DNA of 41,451 nt from an uncultured Collinsella sp. (lineage in GTDB: Bacteria > Actinomycetota > Coriobacteriia > Coriobacteriales > Coriobacteriaceae). The stretch lies in assembly GCA_902496335.1 (NCBI GenBank), contig CABVAO010000015.1, positions 1 to 41,451 of the forward strand, written 5' to 3'. Made by a program: the position numbers and the translations under genes. The notes beneath the pieces are model-generated. The model saw nothing but the letters and a program-made list of their open reading frames with translations. It did not search any database and was not told where the DNA came from. Below, piece after piece: positions 8,986 to 17,448 of the stretch (its first letter is position 1; every line of letters starts with the position of its first letter).

Positions 8986-9402
8986 ATGCTCGAGAATGGC
9001 AAAACGATGCCTTCGGTTGATGCTTGGCTGCGCGAGGCCAAGGCCGATTCGTCGGCACCTGCGTGCGGTATGTATCTGACGCATAACGGTGTGGTGCGCG
9101 CGACGCCCAAGTCCGAGGCGCGCGGTGTCGAGACCGATGGCGTGGCGCCGGGCCACAAGGTGGGCGGCATGGTGTTCGGCTACGACGCCAGCAAGGTGCA
9201 GGCTGCTATCGAGGCCACGCGCGCGATGCCCGGCATCGGCTATGTGCGCGTGTGGCTGGCAAACGGCGAGCTTGCCGTAGGTGACGACATCATGCTCGTG
9301 CTCATTGGCGGGGACATTCGCCCGCACGTGGTCGATGCGCTGCAGGCGCTCGTTGGCACCATCAAAAATGAGTGTGTGAGTGAGGTCGAGCGCGAGGCGT
9401 AG
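8986..9402 (+). CDS. MoaE-like molybdopterin synthase subunit, divergent
   Basis: A 138-residue protein whose pattern follows MoaE, the catalytic subunit of molybdopterin synthase that puts sulfur into precursor Z. The stretch VRVWLANGELAVGDDIMLVLIGG and the following DALQALVGTIKNE match the MoaE core by eye. It lacks the usual HR before the GEL motif and the Pro-x-Trp-Lys ending; only the first of the two catalytic lysines (Lys in TIKNE) seems kept. Start: ATG at 8986, five bases after AAGGGAG; the ATG at 8983 would be too close. No moaD, moaA or moeA is adjacent. Either a lineage-specific MoaE or a relative with another job. A bidirectional terminator follows. Confidence 0.65.
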   Translation: MLENGKTMPSVDAWLREAKADSSAPACGMYLTHNGVVRATPKSEARGVETDGVAPGHKVGGMVFGYDASKVQAAIEATRAMPGIGYVRVWLANGELAVGDDIMLVLIGGDIRPHVVDALQALVGTIKNECVSEVEREA

Positions 9403-9432
9403 AGGTTTGCGTCGATAGAAGGCTCGTTTATA

Positions 9433-9471
9433 AAAATGCCCACCGGTACGTGTGATACCGGCGGGCATTTT
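9433..9471. terminator. Bidirectional terminator between convergent genes
   Basis: A 16-bp stem with two internal mismatches (AAAATGCC..CCGGTA paired to TACCGG..GGCATTTT) around a 7-nt loop. A-tract on the left and T-tract on the right let it serve both the MoaE-like gene and the minus-strand membrane gene. Confidence 0.85.
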
Positions 9472-9492
9472 GCGTTTTGGGCGCGGTGAGCG

Positions 9493-10722
9493 CTACACGC
9501 GCGTTGCATCCTTGGGGCTCATGGTCATGCTCTGGAAGCGATTCTCCATAAAGTCATTATCGAAATACTTGCCGTAGAACTGCGCAACGGGAATATCCGG
9601 TTCCGTGCCGTTGACGCGCTGATACCAATAATCGAGCGACTGCAGCGTCATAACGCCATCGACCAGCATAATGATGGTGAAGATGACGGTAGCCGAGTAG
9701 CGGCTCTTCCACGGAATCATGTTGATGAGCTTGAGCAGCCTCGGCAGCAGCAGCTTGATCCAGATGAGGCCGCCCAGGCCCCACAGACAGGCGAAGCCCG
9801 TGCAGGTGCGTCCGCCCGTGAGGACCACGAGCGGGTCGGGCATACCGAACAGCGTTATGTGCGAGTAGCTCCACGAGACCACGCCAAACGCGGTCTGCAT
9901 AAACCAGCCCACGAACACCTCAAAGCTGGCGCCGAGCAGGGCGCTCACCAGGAAAATGATGATGGGGTTCTTTTTATAGAAGCGGTTGAGCACCATGGTC
10001 ATGAGCACGGCACCAAAGCCGTAGATGGGGCTGAAGGGGCCAAACAGCATACCGGCGCGGTCCTGGTAGACACCCGGATCGTTGACGGTCATATGCCAGA
10101 TATCCTCCAGGACCAGGCCGAGTATGCAGCAGACAAAGAATACCCAGAACAGGTTGAAGTAGTTGAGCTTGATGTAGCCTTCGCCGGTTTCATCGCGCCC
10201 GAGCATGCCCTCGGCGGCGGCGTCGCGGTCGAGCATCTCCTGCAGGCGGCGCTGCAGCTCGCGCTCCTGGCGCAGCGTGGGGTCGACGGTGGCCGAAAGT
10301 GCGACGAGGATGCCGAGCTGGATGGCAGGGCGCAGCAAGAAGGGCCCGATGCCCTGGAGCATCACGTCAACCAAAAGCTCGACGACGGTAAACGCGATAA
10401 GGATATAGGACAGACGGGCGGCATTGCGACGCTGGTTCTTGATGAGGTCTAGGCCAAAGATGATCAAGATGACAGCACTGGCAGCCGAGAGCATGATGCC
10501 GGCGACGATAAGGCCGACCGCGACGAGCGTGTTGTCGCCGAGCTTGGCGGCGGCGTTGCCGTTGATGAGCGCGGTGATGACCTGCCACATAAAGGCGCCG
10601 ACCGAAGGGAGCGTGCCCACGCCGGACAGGATGCACAGGACGGCGTACACCTTAATGATGAGGGGGATCTTCTTGACCTCCGTGGCGCTGGGGACGCTGG
10701 GGTCGAGTTCGTTTCGATCCAT
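9493..10722 (-). CDS. CmpB-type (ABC-transporter type IV family) membrane protein
   Basis: Polytopic membrane protein of 409 residues. The N-terminal half has four or so hydrophobic segments (IIKVYAVLCILSGVGTL onward), then a charged, coiled-coil-like stretch (LRQERELQRRLQEMLDRDAAAEG), then a C-terminal domain with FGPFSPIYGFGA, ALLGASFEVFVGWFMQ and GRTCTGFACLWGLGGLIW, the pattern of the family called putative ABC transporter permease or CmpB (PF06541 in memory). Its function is not established; no ATPase gene is beside it. The ATG at 10722 is chosen because AGAAAGG precedes it on this strand; the longer open frame upstream is GC-rich read-through. Transcribed alone, facing away from purF. 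Confidence 0.8.
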   Translation of the reverse strand: MDRNELDPSVPSATEVKKIPLIIKVYAVLCILSGVGTLPSVGAFMWQVITALINGNAAAKLGDNTLVAVGLIVAGIMLSAASAVILIIFGLDLIKNQRRNAARLSYILIAFTVVELLVDVMLQGIGPFLLRPAIQLGILVALSATVDPTLRQERELQRRLQEMLDRDAAAEGMLGRDETGEGYIKLNYFNLFWVFFVCCILGLVLEDIWHMTVNDPGVYQDRAGMLFGPFSPIYGFGAVLMTMVLNRFYKKNPIIIFLVSALLGASFEVFVGWFMQTAFGVVSWSYSHITLFGMPDPLVVLTGGRTCTGFACLWGLGGLIWIKLLLPRLLKLINMIPWKSRYSATVIFTIIMLVDGVMTLQSLDYWYQRVNGTEPDIPVAQFYGKYFDNDFMENRFQSMTMSPKDATRV

Positions 10723-11016
10723 ACATAACCTTTCTCGTTTTGCTGTAGGTACAAGGATACGCCGCCGACCTGCCAAAAGACAGGACGAACGTCCCAATTG
10801 CAACAATGCAAGCCCCAACGGCGGGCGAGACACGTCGCAACGGAAGTATGCGGGATCGTCGGCCCCGAGGCGGTTGCCCAATAAAATGTTTGGCTGCAAA
10901 ACGGATTATAAGCTCGGTGGGCTTTTAAAAAGCGCTGTTCATGCGCGGGAGTGCTTGTCTTGCCGTGCGTATAATAGGGCAGGTAACGCCAAATAACGAG
11001 GCTCTGAGGGGATGCC
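10723..11016. promoter_or_regulatory. Divergent intergenic region before purF
   Basis: Contains the start signals of the minus-strand membrane gene on its left edge. Close to purF, TATAAT occurs at 10970-10975 without a good -35 at the right distance, so purF transcription may need an activator or start elsewhere. No riboswitch or PurR-like operator could be recognised. Confidence 0.4.
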
Positions 11017-12687
11017 ATGTCTCAAGAAACCATCCGCGCGGCCGAGCGTGCCGCGGGACAGGTGAAGACCATGTCGACGTATGATCCGGACTCCGACCAG
11101 CTGCATGAGGAATGCGGCATTTTTGGTGTGTGGGCACCCGATCGCGATGTGGCTCGACTGACGTACTTTGGTCTGCGCGCGCTGCAGCATCGCGGCCAGG
11201 AATCGGCGGGAATCGCCGTGGGTGATGGCGGCACGGTTATGGTTCGCAAAGACCTGGGACTGCTCGATCGCGTGTTCTCCAACGCCGACCTGTCGACGCT
11301 CTCCGGCCAGCTGGCCGTGGGCCACGTGCGCTATGGCACCGCCGGTGCCAAGAGCTGGGAAGCCTCGCAGCCGCATCTTTCTACCATCAACAGCGTCATT
11401 ATCGCGCTTGCTCACAACGGCACTCTGGTCAACACCGACGAGCTGCGCCGCCAGCTGATCGAGCTGGGCGTGCCGTTCCTCTCCAATTCGGATTCCGAGG
11501 TCGCGACCAAGCTTATCGGCTACTTTACCCAGCGTACGGGTCATCTGCGCGAGGGCATTCGCAAGACCATGGAGCTCGTGCGCGGCGGCTACGCCATGAC
11601 GCTCATCAACGAGCAGGCGCTCTACGCATTCCGCGATCCGCACGGCATTCGCCCGCTCGTGCTGGGCAAGCTGGTGGACGAAGGTCTGGACCAGGCCGAT
11701 GCCGCTTCTGTTTCGCAGCTGCCCTCGCAAGACGGTGCCTCGACGGTCGACTCCGCCGCCCATGTCACGCGCGCCGGCGGCTGGGTCGTTGCCTCCGAGA
11801 CGTGCGCGCTCGACATCGTGGGTGCCGAGTACGTCCGTGACGTCCGTCCCGGCGAGATTCTGCGCATCAGCGCCGAGGGTCTGGTATCCGAGCAGGGCGT
11901 GCCTGCAGCCGAAGAGCCCGCAAACTGCATCTTTGAGCAGGTCTACTTTGCCCGCCCCGACTCCATCATGAACGGCAAGAGCGTCTATGCCTGCCGTTAC
12001 GACATGGGTCGTCAGCTGGCACATGAGGAGCCCGTCGAGGCCGACCTGGTCATCGGCGTGCCCGACTCCGGCCTGCCGCCTGCGGAGGGTTATTCGCACG
12101 AGAGCGGCATTCCCTTTGGCGAGGGCCTCATCAAGAACCGTTACGTGGGCCGTACGTTTATCGAGCCTACGCAGGAGTTGCGCGCCATGGGCGTGCGCAT
12201 GAAGCTCAACCCGCTGCGCGACAACATCGAGGGCAAGCGCCTGGTCGTCATCGACGACTCCATCGTGCGCGGCACCACCATGGTGCAGCTCGTCAAGATG
12301 CTGCGCAACGCTGGCGCCAAGGAGATTCATATCCGCATCAACTCGCCCGAGGTCATCTGGCCATGCTTCTACGGTATCGATACCGACGTGCAGTCGCAGC
12401 TTATCAGCGCCAACAAGACGGTCGACGAGATTTGCGAGTATATCGGCGCCGATTCGCTGGCCTTCCTTTCGGTCGAGGGCCTGCTTAAGGTCATGCCCAA
12501 GGGCGGTTACTGCGATGCGTGCTTTACCGGCCGCTACCCCGTGGCGATTCCCGAGAGCTTTGGCCGCGACAAGTTCATGGAGGGCTTTAAGCCCCGCAAC
12601 CTGGATAAGCCGCTGCACGTTGACGACGACGCCGTGGTCGAGAAATACGACGATCGCAGCTGGGAAGAGGAACACGGCGAGGCCTAA
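11017..12687 (+). CDS. purF: Amidophosphoribosyltransferase PurF
   Basis: Catalyses the first committed purine step: PRPP plus glutamine to phosphoribosylamine. A 32-residue N-terminal propeptide precedes EECGIFGVW, so Cys33 should become the free N-terminal nucleophile after cleavage, as in the Bacillus-type enzyme. The glutaminase domain shows HVRYGTAG and LAHNGTL; the PRPP site is LVVIDDSIVRGTTM. Cysteines in VIWPCFYG and GYCDACFTGRYP fit the oxygen-sensitive [4Fe-4S] class of PurF, suiting an anaerobe. Start: ATG at 11017 after TGAGGGGA (11005-11012). The 556 residues are somewhat longer than usual; a segment with QLPSQDGASTVD around residues 235-245 looks like a lineage-specific loop. 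purM and purN follow on the same strand. Confidence 0.96.
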   Translation: MSQETIRAAERAAGQVKTMSTYDPDSDQLHEECGIFGVWAPDRDVARLTYFGLRALQHRGQESAGIAVGDGGTVMVRKDLGLLDRVFSNADLSTLSGQLAVGHVRYGTAGAKSWEASQPHLSTINSVIIALAHNGTLVNTDELRRQLIELGVPFLSNSDSEVATKLIGYFTQRTGHLREGIRKTMELVRGGYAMTLINEQALYAFRDPHGIRPLVLGKLVDEGLDQADAASVSQLPSQDGASTVDSAAHVTRAGGWVVASETCALDIVGAEYVRDVRPGEILRISAEGLVSEQGVPAAEEPANCIFEQVYFARPDSIMNGKSVYACRYDMGRQLAHEEPVEADLVIGVPDSGLPPAEGYSHESGIPFGEGLIKNRYVGRTFIEPTQELRAMGVRMKLNPLRDNIEGKRLVVIDDSIVRGTTMVQLVKMLRNAGAKEIHIRINSPEVIWPCFYGIDTDVQSQLISANKTVDEICEYIGADSLAFLSVEGLLKVMPKGGYCDACFTGRYPVAIPESFGRDKFMEGFKPRNLDKPLHVDDDAVVEKYDDRSWEEEHGEA

Positions 12688-12726
12688 AACCTGCCAAAAA
12701 GGGACAGGTTTATTTTGGTAGGTTTT
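12686..12726 (+). repeat. GGGACAG-loop hairpin at the purF stop
   Basis: 14-nt arms AAAACCTGCCAAAA and TTTTGGTAGGTTTT, pairing fully if one G-U is allowed, around a 13-nt loop with GGGACAGG. It overlaps the purF stop codon. Nearly the same loop-to-right-arm sequence recurs inverted at 23849-23887. It may slow or end transcription but lacks a clean terminator T-tract. Confidence 0.75.
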
Positions 12727-12748
12727 ACCTGCTGTTTTGTTGATATGA

Positions 12749-12820
12749 CGGCGCGCGTTGTTATGGCGCGCGCCGAAATGAACGCAACTATGAGCACCGT
12801 TTGGCGCCCGGGCGGCGCCA
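12749..12820 (+). other. Two GC-rich hairpins in the purF-purM gap
   Basis: A perfect 9-bp stem CGGCGCGCG/CGCGCGCCG (12749-12775) and a 7-bp stem TGGCGCC/GGCGCCA (12802-12820) stand just before the purM ribosome site (GAGAGGAAGG). They could tune read-through or stabilise the purM message; no T-tract is present. Confidence 0.5.
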
Positions 12821-12844
12821 CGGTAGTGGGAGAGGAAGGCTCAG

Positions 12845-13948
12845 ATGAGCGACAGCAAGCATGTGACGTATGAGGATGCCGGCGTCGATACCGCCGAGGG
12901 CGGCCGCGCCGTTGACGCTATTAAGCAGATGGTTAAGGACACCAACCGTCCCGAGGTCATCGGCGGCATCGGTGGCTTTGGTGGCCTGTTCTCGGCTGCC
13001 GCGCTTAAGGATATGGAAGACCCGATTCTGATTAGCGGTACCGACGGCGTGGGCACCAAGCTCGTGCTCGCCCAGATCATGGACCGTCACGAGACGGTGG
13101 GCCAGGACCTGGTTGCTATGTGCGTCAACGACATTCTGGCTTCGGGTGCCGAGCCGCTGTTCTTCCTGGACTACGTTGCCATCGGCCACATCGAGGCCGA
13201 GCACATGGCAAAGATCATCAAGGGTGTGGCCGACGGCTGCAAGCTCGCGGGCTGCGCGCTCGTGGGCGGCGAGATGGCCGAGCACCCCGGCGTCATGGCT
13301 CCTGCCGACTACGACCTTGCCGGATTTACCGTGGGCGTCGTCGACCGTCCCAAGATGCTCGACCCCGCGAATGTCCGTCCCGGCGACGTGATCCTGGGCC
13401 TGCCTTCCACCGGCGTGCACTCCAACGGCTACTCGCTCGTGCGTAAGGTCATTGGCGTCGACGGTATTAAGCCGGGCACGCCCGAGGCCGCCGCTAAGGC
13501 CGAGGAGCTGAGCCGTCCGCTCGAGGAACTCGGCGGCGCATCGCTGGCAGACGCCCTGTTGGCCCCCACGCGCATCTATGTCAAGCCGATTCTGGAGCTG
13601 CTGCGCGGTGGCGCTCCGGTGCACGCCATCGCCCATATCACTGGCGGCGGTATTACCGAGAACCTCAACCGCGCGCTCGCCGACGACGTCGACGCCGTGG
13701 TCACCCGCAACGGCGCCGAGATGGGTTGGGACGTTCCGCCCGTCATCACCTACGTGTCGCGCCAGGCCGAGCTCGCGCCCAACGAGGCATGCAAGACCTT
13801 CAACATGGGCGTTGGCCTGTGCCTGATCGTCGCCCCCGAGGACGAGGCTGCCGTGACCGAGGCCCTGGTCGCGCTGGGCGAGAAGCCGTTCCGCGTGGGC
13901 GAGTGCGTCGAGGGCTCCGGTAAGGTCGTGTACTCCGATGAGCGCTAA
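12845..13948 (+). CDS. purM: Phosphoribosylformylglycinamidine cyclo-ligase PurM
   Basis: AIR synthetase: ATP-dependent ring closure of FGAM to AIR, fifth step of purine synthesis, cytoplasmic dimer. The 367 residues are close to the usual length. Seen: YEDAGVDTAEGGRAVDAIK at the N-terminus, GFGGLF, SGTDGVGTKL (ATP-binding loop), the MCVNDILASGAEPLFFLDY signature, VGGEMAEHPG, and GLPSTGVHSNGYSLVR. The start ATG is five bases after GAGAGGAAGG. The stop overlaps the purN start by 11 nt, showing translational coupling. No purL or purS is near; FGAM must come from elsewhere in the genome. Confidence 0.97.
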   Translation: MSDSKHVTYEDAGVDTAEGGRAVDAIKQMVKDTNRPEVIGGIGGFGGLFSAAALKDMEDPILISGTDGVGTKLVLAQIMDRHETVGQDLVAMCVNDILASGAEPLFFLDYVAIGHIEAEHMAKIIKGVADGCKLAGCALVGGEMAEHPGVMAPADYDLAGFTVGVVDRPKMLDPANVRPGDVILGLPSTGVHSNGYSLVRKVIGVDGIKPGTPEAAAKAEELSRPLEELGGASLADALLAPTRIYVKPILELLRGGAPVHAIAHITGGGITENLNRALADDVDAVVTRNGAEMGWDVPPVITYVSRQAELAPNEACKTFNMGVGLCLIVAPEDEAAVTEALVALGEKPFRVGECVEGSGKVVYSDER

Positions 13949-14639
13949 CGAGCAGATGGCTGCTGCCGCGAGCCTGGGCTTTGTGCCCTACACCCGTCCG
14001 ACCGGCACCGATACGGCCGAGCCGCTCAAGATCGGTGTGCTCATCAGCGGTTCGGGTACCAACCTGCAGGCGCTGATCGATCTGATCGCCGCCGGCAAGC
14101 TCAACGCTTCGATTGAGCTTGTGGTGTCGAGCCGTCCTTCGGCTAAGGGTTTGCAGCGCGCTGAGCGCGCGGGCATCCAGACGCTCACGCTGTCCAAGGA
14201 TGTCTATGCCGACCCCATCGCCGCCGACGAGATCATCGCGCACGAGCTGCTCGAGCGCGGCTGCGAATATGTGGTCATGGCCGGTTACATGCGCATGGTG
14301 CACACGCCTCTGCTGGCGGCGTTTCCCAACCGCGTGGTCAATCTGCATCCAGCGCTGCTGCCGAGCTTTACCGGTGCGCATGCGATTGACGATGCCTTTG
14401 CGCGCGGCGTCAAGGTGACCGGCGTGACCGTGCACTTTGCCAACGAGATTTACGACAACGGCCCCATCATCGCCCAGCGCGCGCTGGCTGTCGAGGAGGG
14501 CTGGGATGTCGACACGCTCGAGGAGCACATCCATGCGATTGAGCACGTGCTGTATCCCGAGGTCGTGCAAATGCTCGCCGACGGCCGCGTCCACGTGTTG
14601 GAGAACGGCAAGGTCGCAATTGACGCGCCTCGCGGCTAG
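13938..14639 (+). CDS. purN: Phosphoribosylglycinamide formyltransferase PurN
   Basis: GAR transformylase using 10-formyl-tetrahydrofolate to make FGAR, third purine step. The 233 residues include about 30 extra at the N-terminus (rich in Ala, Thr and Pro) before the usual beginning KIGVLISGSGTNLQALID. Also visible are the AGYMRMV region, NLHPALLPSFTGAHAIDDAF with the catalytic Asn-His, and GVTVHFANEIYDNGPIIAQ. Start overlaps the purM stop by 11 nt, an arrangement that favours the early ATG at 13938, although no good alternative start lies near residue 30. It draws on the folate pool to which the folP-folK fusion at 32.7 kb contributes. A terminator follows. Confidence 0.96.
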   Translation: MSANEQMAAAASLGFVPYTRPTGTDTAEPLKIGVLISGSGTNLQALIDLIAAGKLNASIELVVSSRPSAKGLQRAERAGIQTLTLSKDVYADPIAADEIIAHELLERGCEYVVMAGYMRMVHTPLLAAFPNRVVNLHPALLPSFTGAHAIDDAFARGVKVTGVTVHFANEIYDNGPIIAQRALAVEEGWDVDTLEEHIHAIEHVLYPEVVQMLADGRVHVLENGKVAIDAPRG

Positions 14640-14671
14640 CGGCGCACAGTACAATTTAGCCGAGTAGTCAG

Positions 14672-14714
14672 GGTGGTCATTGGCGCCAAGGCGCGCGTGG
14701 CCACCTTTTGTTTT
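14672..14714 (+). terminator. Terminator of the purF-purM-purN group
   Basis: GGTGGTC (14672-14678) pairs with GGCCACC (14699-14705) through one wobble and is followed by TTTTGTTTT. A degenerate GGGGACGG tract lies just after it (near 14727). Confidence 0.7.
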
Positions 14715-14791
14715 GGGTAGTCATTGGGGACGGTCTTTAACGACTGGTCATTCAAGAACGTCGCAGGTGACTAGACGAGAGAGGTGAGCGC

Positions 14792-15256
14792 ATGGCGGAT
14801 AAAGAAGCGCTGTTTACGCCTGAGCTGGTGTTTTTTGATTGGGAGTGTGCGACGCCGGATGAGGTGTTCGCGCGGCTTGAGGGCGAGCTTGCACCACGTG
14901 GCTACATTGCATCCGGTTGGCTCGACGCCGTTCGCACGCGCGAGGATGCCTATCCCACGGGTCTTGCCATGCCGGCGGCAAACATTGCCATTCCGCATAC
15001 CGATCCGGGGTTTGTGGCCAAGCCCTATATCGCGGTGGTGAAGCCCGCCGCGCCCGTGACATTTAACGCTATGGCTGGCATGGGCGCTCCGGTACCGGCG
15101 CAGATCGTCATCAATCTGGGCATCGCCGAGCCGGGCGGCCAGGTCGAGGCCCTGCAGGCGCTCATGAACATCTTTATGGACGCCGATGCCGCAGCCGACG
15201 TGCTCGGCCAAACCACGCCGCAGGGCATGGTCGACGCCATCCGCCGCCACTTCTAA
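14792..15256 (+). CDS. PTS sugar transporter subunit IIA (fructose/galactitol type)
   Basis: Single-domain EIIA of 154 residues that would receive phosphate from HPr on a histidine and pass it to an EIIB. The fold of the fructose/mannitol/galactitol family is seen: central GLAMPAANIAIPHTDP with His69 as the phosphorylation site, followed by ALQALMNIFMDADAAADVL and a C-terminal helix. The ATG at 14792 follows GAGAGGTGAG. No IIB or IIC gene is adjacent, so it is either the IIA of a remote galactitol-like system or a regulatory protein. Flanked by the pur terminator upstream and a very long palindrome downstream. Confidence 0.85.
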   Translation: MADKEALFTPELVFFDWECATPDEVFARLEGELAPRGYIASGWLDAVRTREDAYPTGLAMPAANIAIPHTDPGFVAKPYIAVVKPAAPVTFNAMAGMGAPVPAQIVINLGIAEPGGQVEALQALMNIFMDADAAADVLGQTTPQGMVDAIRRHF

Positions 15257-15270
15257 GGTGGGGCTGAGTC

Positions 15271-15351
15271 GGCACCTAGGGACGTTCCTTTTCTGCCGGC
15301 AGTAAGGGACTGTCCCTAACTGCCGGCAGAAAAGGAACGTCCCCAAGTGCC
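15271..15351. repeat. 81-nt near-perfect palindrome with GGGAC-T-GTCCC centre
   Basis: 40-nt arms (15271-15310 and 15312-15351) match at 37 positions about a single central base. Each arm also holds an outer GGGACGTTCC. Directly after it, 15363-15404 carries CTGTCCCC, a GCACCAAAATGGTGC palindrome (15374-15388) and CCTGTCCCC again. The pair fills the gap between the EIIA and foldase genes. Confidence 0.9.
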
Positions 15352-15480
15352 AAGTGCCACATCTGTCCCCTTTGCACCAAAATGGTGCAGATTAACCTGT
15401 CCCCAATGCACCAAGCGTGTCGCGGGGGCTGCGTTGTGACACAATGGCGTTTGTTCGATTCGTTATGCGAAAGGCCAACT

Positions 15481-16701
15481 ATGGCAAATAAGAAAAAGAA
15501 CTCCGAGGCCGCGCCGACGCCCGAGCAGCAGGCTCGCGCTGCCTCCAGCTCTCGCAAGAAGCAGCGCAAGACGTACGTGTCTAAGACCGTCAAGATCGTC
15601 CTGGTGGTCATCGGCGTGCTGGCGATGCTGCTTTCCGTCTCGGCGATGGCGTGCTCCGGCCTTATGTCGCAGGCCGAGGACACCTCGGGCTACAAGCTGA
15701 CCGGCGGTGTTGCTGCAACTATCAACGGCACCAACCTCACCGAGGACACCGTGACCAAGCAGATCATGAGCATGCGCACGTCCTACGGCTACACCAAGGA
15801 CAAGGACTGGGCGCAGTATCTGGTTGACAACGACCTGACACCCAAGAAGTATCGCAAGCAGCTCATCGATTCCTACACGCAGCAGATTCTGCTTCAGCAG
15901 GCGCAGAAGGAAAACGGCGTGACGGTGTCGGACGAGGAGGTCGAGAAGGCTTGGAAGGACGCGTGCAAGAGCGCGGGCGGTGCCAAGGCCTTTAAGAAGG
16001 CCCTCAAGACCTACGGCTATACCGAGGACACCTACAAGGACTCGCTCAAGGAGAGTCTGGCGCAGCAGAAACTCAAGGATGCCGTCGCGCCCACGAGCAA
16101 GCCCAAGGACAGCGAGATTGTCGATTACATCAACGAGAACCTGTCCAACTACAACGACGCCCGCCGCTCGTCGAACATCCTGATCAAGGTTGATTCCGAC
16201 GCTTCCGATGAGGACAAGGCTGCTGCTAAGGCCAAGGCGCAGGAGTGCCTGGACAAGATCAACTCCGGTGAGCTGAGCTTTGAGGACGCCGTTGAGCAGT
16301 ACTCCGAGGACACCGGTTCCAAGGAGAAGAAGGGCGATGTGGGCTGGGATAAGCTCACCACCTTCGTCGACAGCTACCAGACGGCGCTCGAGGGGCTCAA
16401 CAAGGGCGACGTGAGCGAAGTCGTCGAGTCGACCTATGGCTACCACATCATCAAGTGCACCGACTACTTCCATGTCGATAATCAGGTCGATGACATTAAG
16501 CAGGTGCCCAAGGACATCAAGAAGTACGTCTCCAACGTGGTGAAGACGCAGGCGGCCAGTACTGCATACAGCGAGTGGCTGGAGCAGTACAAGAAGGACG
16601 CCGACATTACCGTCAACCCCATGCCCAAGGACGTACCCTATAACGTGAGTCTGAAGGGCGTCACCAAGAGCTCGACCGACGATTCGTCGACGACTGAGTA
16701 A
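15481..16701 (+). CDS. Parvulin-type peptidyl-prolyl isomerase (PrsA/SurA-like foldase)
   Basis: Extracytoplasmic folding factor of 406 residues. A basic N-terminus (KKKN..RKKQRKTYVSK) precedes one hydrophobic segment IVLVVIGVLAMLLSVSAMACSG. The cysteine could be lipidated, but AMAC lacks the usual Leu at -3, so a plain membrane anchor is equally likely. A SurA_N-like helical domain (TINGTNLTEDTVTKQI onward) is followed by the rotamase domain beginning near SSNILIKVDSDASDED with SGELSFEDAVEQYSED, KKGDVGW and YGYHIIK. The C-terminus is Ser/Thr-rich. ATG at 15481 is chosen because the longer frame upstream runs through the palindromes. It may help fold exported proteins such as the large glycosidase. 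Confidence 0.9.
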   Translation: MANKKKNSEAAPTPEQQARAASSSRKKQRKTYVSKTVKIVLVVIGVLAMLLSVSAMACSGLMSQAEDTSGYKLTGGVAATINGTNLTEDTVTKQIMSMRTSYGYTKDKDWAQYLVDNDLTPKKYRKQLIDSYTQQILLQQAQKENGVTVSDEEVEKAWKDACKSAGGAKAFKKALKTYGYTEDTYKDSLKESLAQQKLKDAVAPTSKPKDSEIVDYINENLSNYNDARRSSNILIKVDSDASDEDKAAAKAKAQECLDKINSGELSFEDAVEQYSEDTGSKEKKGDVGWDKLTTFVDSYQTALEGLNKGDVSEVVESTYGYHIIKCTDYFHVDNQVDDIKQVPKDIKKYVSNVVKTQAASTAYSEWLEQYKKDADITVNPMPKDVPYNVSLKGVTKSSTDDSSTTE

Positions 16702-16706
16702 TCATG

Positions 16707-16732
16707 GGGCGGTGCTCGCGCGAGTGCCGCCC
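16707..16732. other. Loopless GC-rich hairpin before the YqeY gene
   Basis: GGGCGGTGCTCGCG abuts CGAGTGCCGCCC, giving a tight stem with two wobble-type mismatches. There is no T-tract. It lies between the foldase stop and the ribosome site AGAGAGGA of the next gene. Confidence 0.5.
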
Positions 16733-16755
16733 ACGCTATTAGAGAGGATTTGCAG

Positions 16756-17199
16756 ATGACCAACGAAGAGCTGCAGAAGGAAATGATCGCCGCCATGAAG
16801 GCCAAGGACAAGGTCCGCCTGTCCATCATTCGCCAGGTTAAGGCCGAGGTGAAGAATATCGAGGTCAACGAGCGCCGCGATGTGACCGAGGAAGACGTCA
16901 ACAGCATGATCAAGCGTCTGATCAAGCAGACGAGCGAGACGCTGGAGATGTCCATCAAGGCCGGCACCGACCAAGAGCGTACCGACAACCTGACCGAGCA
17001 GGTCAAGATTCTGGAGAGCCTGCTGCCCGCGCAGGTTTCGGGCGAGGAGCTCGAGGCCCTGATTGAGCAGGTCATCGCCGAGCTGGGCGCCACGTCCAAG
17101 AAGCAGATGGGCCAGGTCATGGGAGCACTCGGCAAGGCTACCGGCGGCAACTTCGATAAGCCTGCGGCTGCCAAGATTGTTGGCGCAAAGCTTGCGTAA
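16756..17199 (+). CDS. GatB/YqeY domain-containing protein
   Basis: Small cytoplasmic helical protein of 147 residues, the normal size for stand-alone YqeY. It matches the family by NEELQKEMIAAMKAKDKVRLSIIRQVKAEVKN at the N-terminus, KQTSETLEMSIKAG, the ESLLPAQVS turn and the final KKQMGQVMGALGKATGGNFDKPAAAKIV. The same tail domain in GatB binds tRNA in Asp/Glu-tRNA amidotransferase; a role of free YqeY is not settled. ATG at 16756 is preferred to the TTG at 16750 because AGAGAGGA (16741-16748) then has a 7-nt gap. A terminator follows. Confidence 0.92.
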   Translation: MTNEELQKEMIAAMKAKDKVRLSIIRQVKAEVKNIEVNERRDVTEEDVNSMIKRLIKQTSETLEMSIKAGTDQERTDNLTEQVKILESLLPAQVSGEELEALIEQVIAELGATSKKQMGQVMGALGKATGGNFDKPAAAKIVGAKLA

Positions 17200-17230
17200 G
17201 GGCCGAGCGGTACATAGTTGATGTTGAGGG

Positions 17231-17262
17231 GGGGCGTGGCCGTCATGGTCGCGCCCCTTTTT
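17231..17262 (+). terminator. Terminator after the YqeY gene
   Basis: GGGGCGTGGC pairs with GTCGCGCCCC around a 7-8 nt loop and is followed by TTTTT. Confidence 0.75.
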
Positions 17263-17275
17263 GCTGGGCTAGGCG

Positions 17276-17342
17276 CTCATTGGGGACAGGCTTAAATGAG
17301 TACCCAATGAGCAGGTACTCATTTAAGCCTGTCCCCAATGAG
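17276..17342. repeat. Perfect 29-bp inverted repeat with GGGGACAGG
   Basis: 17276-17304 is the exact reverse complement of 17314-17342, around the 9-nt loop CAATGAGCA. The arms contain GGGGACAGG and CCTGTCCCC. It stands about 105 nt before the amino-acid ABC transporter genes. Confidence 0.93.
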
Positions 17343-17448
17343 TGGGTTAAAGGTTGCGGGTTCTTTACGGGAATGTAGTGTGGGCTGCGGAAACGCGGTT
17401 CTTTCCGTACAATAGTTCAACTCGTGTAAACGCAGGGAAGGGACATTC

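Noticed and set aside
10939..12675. 578-codon minus-strand frame opposite purF
   Set aside because: Complete overlap with a gene carrying all PurF motifs; no ribosome site or family features.
15363..15404. Riboswitch upstream of the foldase gene
   Set aside because: The structure is explained by CTGTCCC and GCACC palindromes; no known aptamer core was recognisable.
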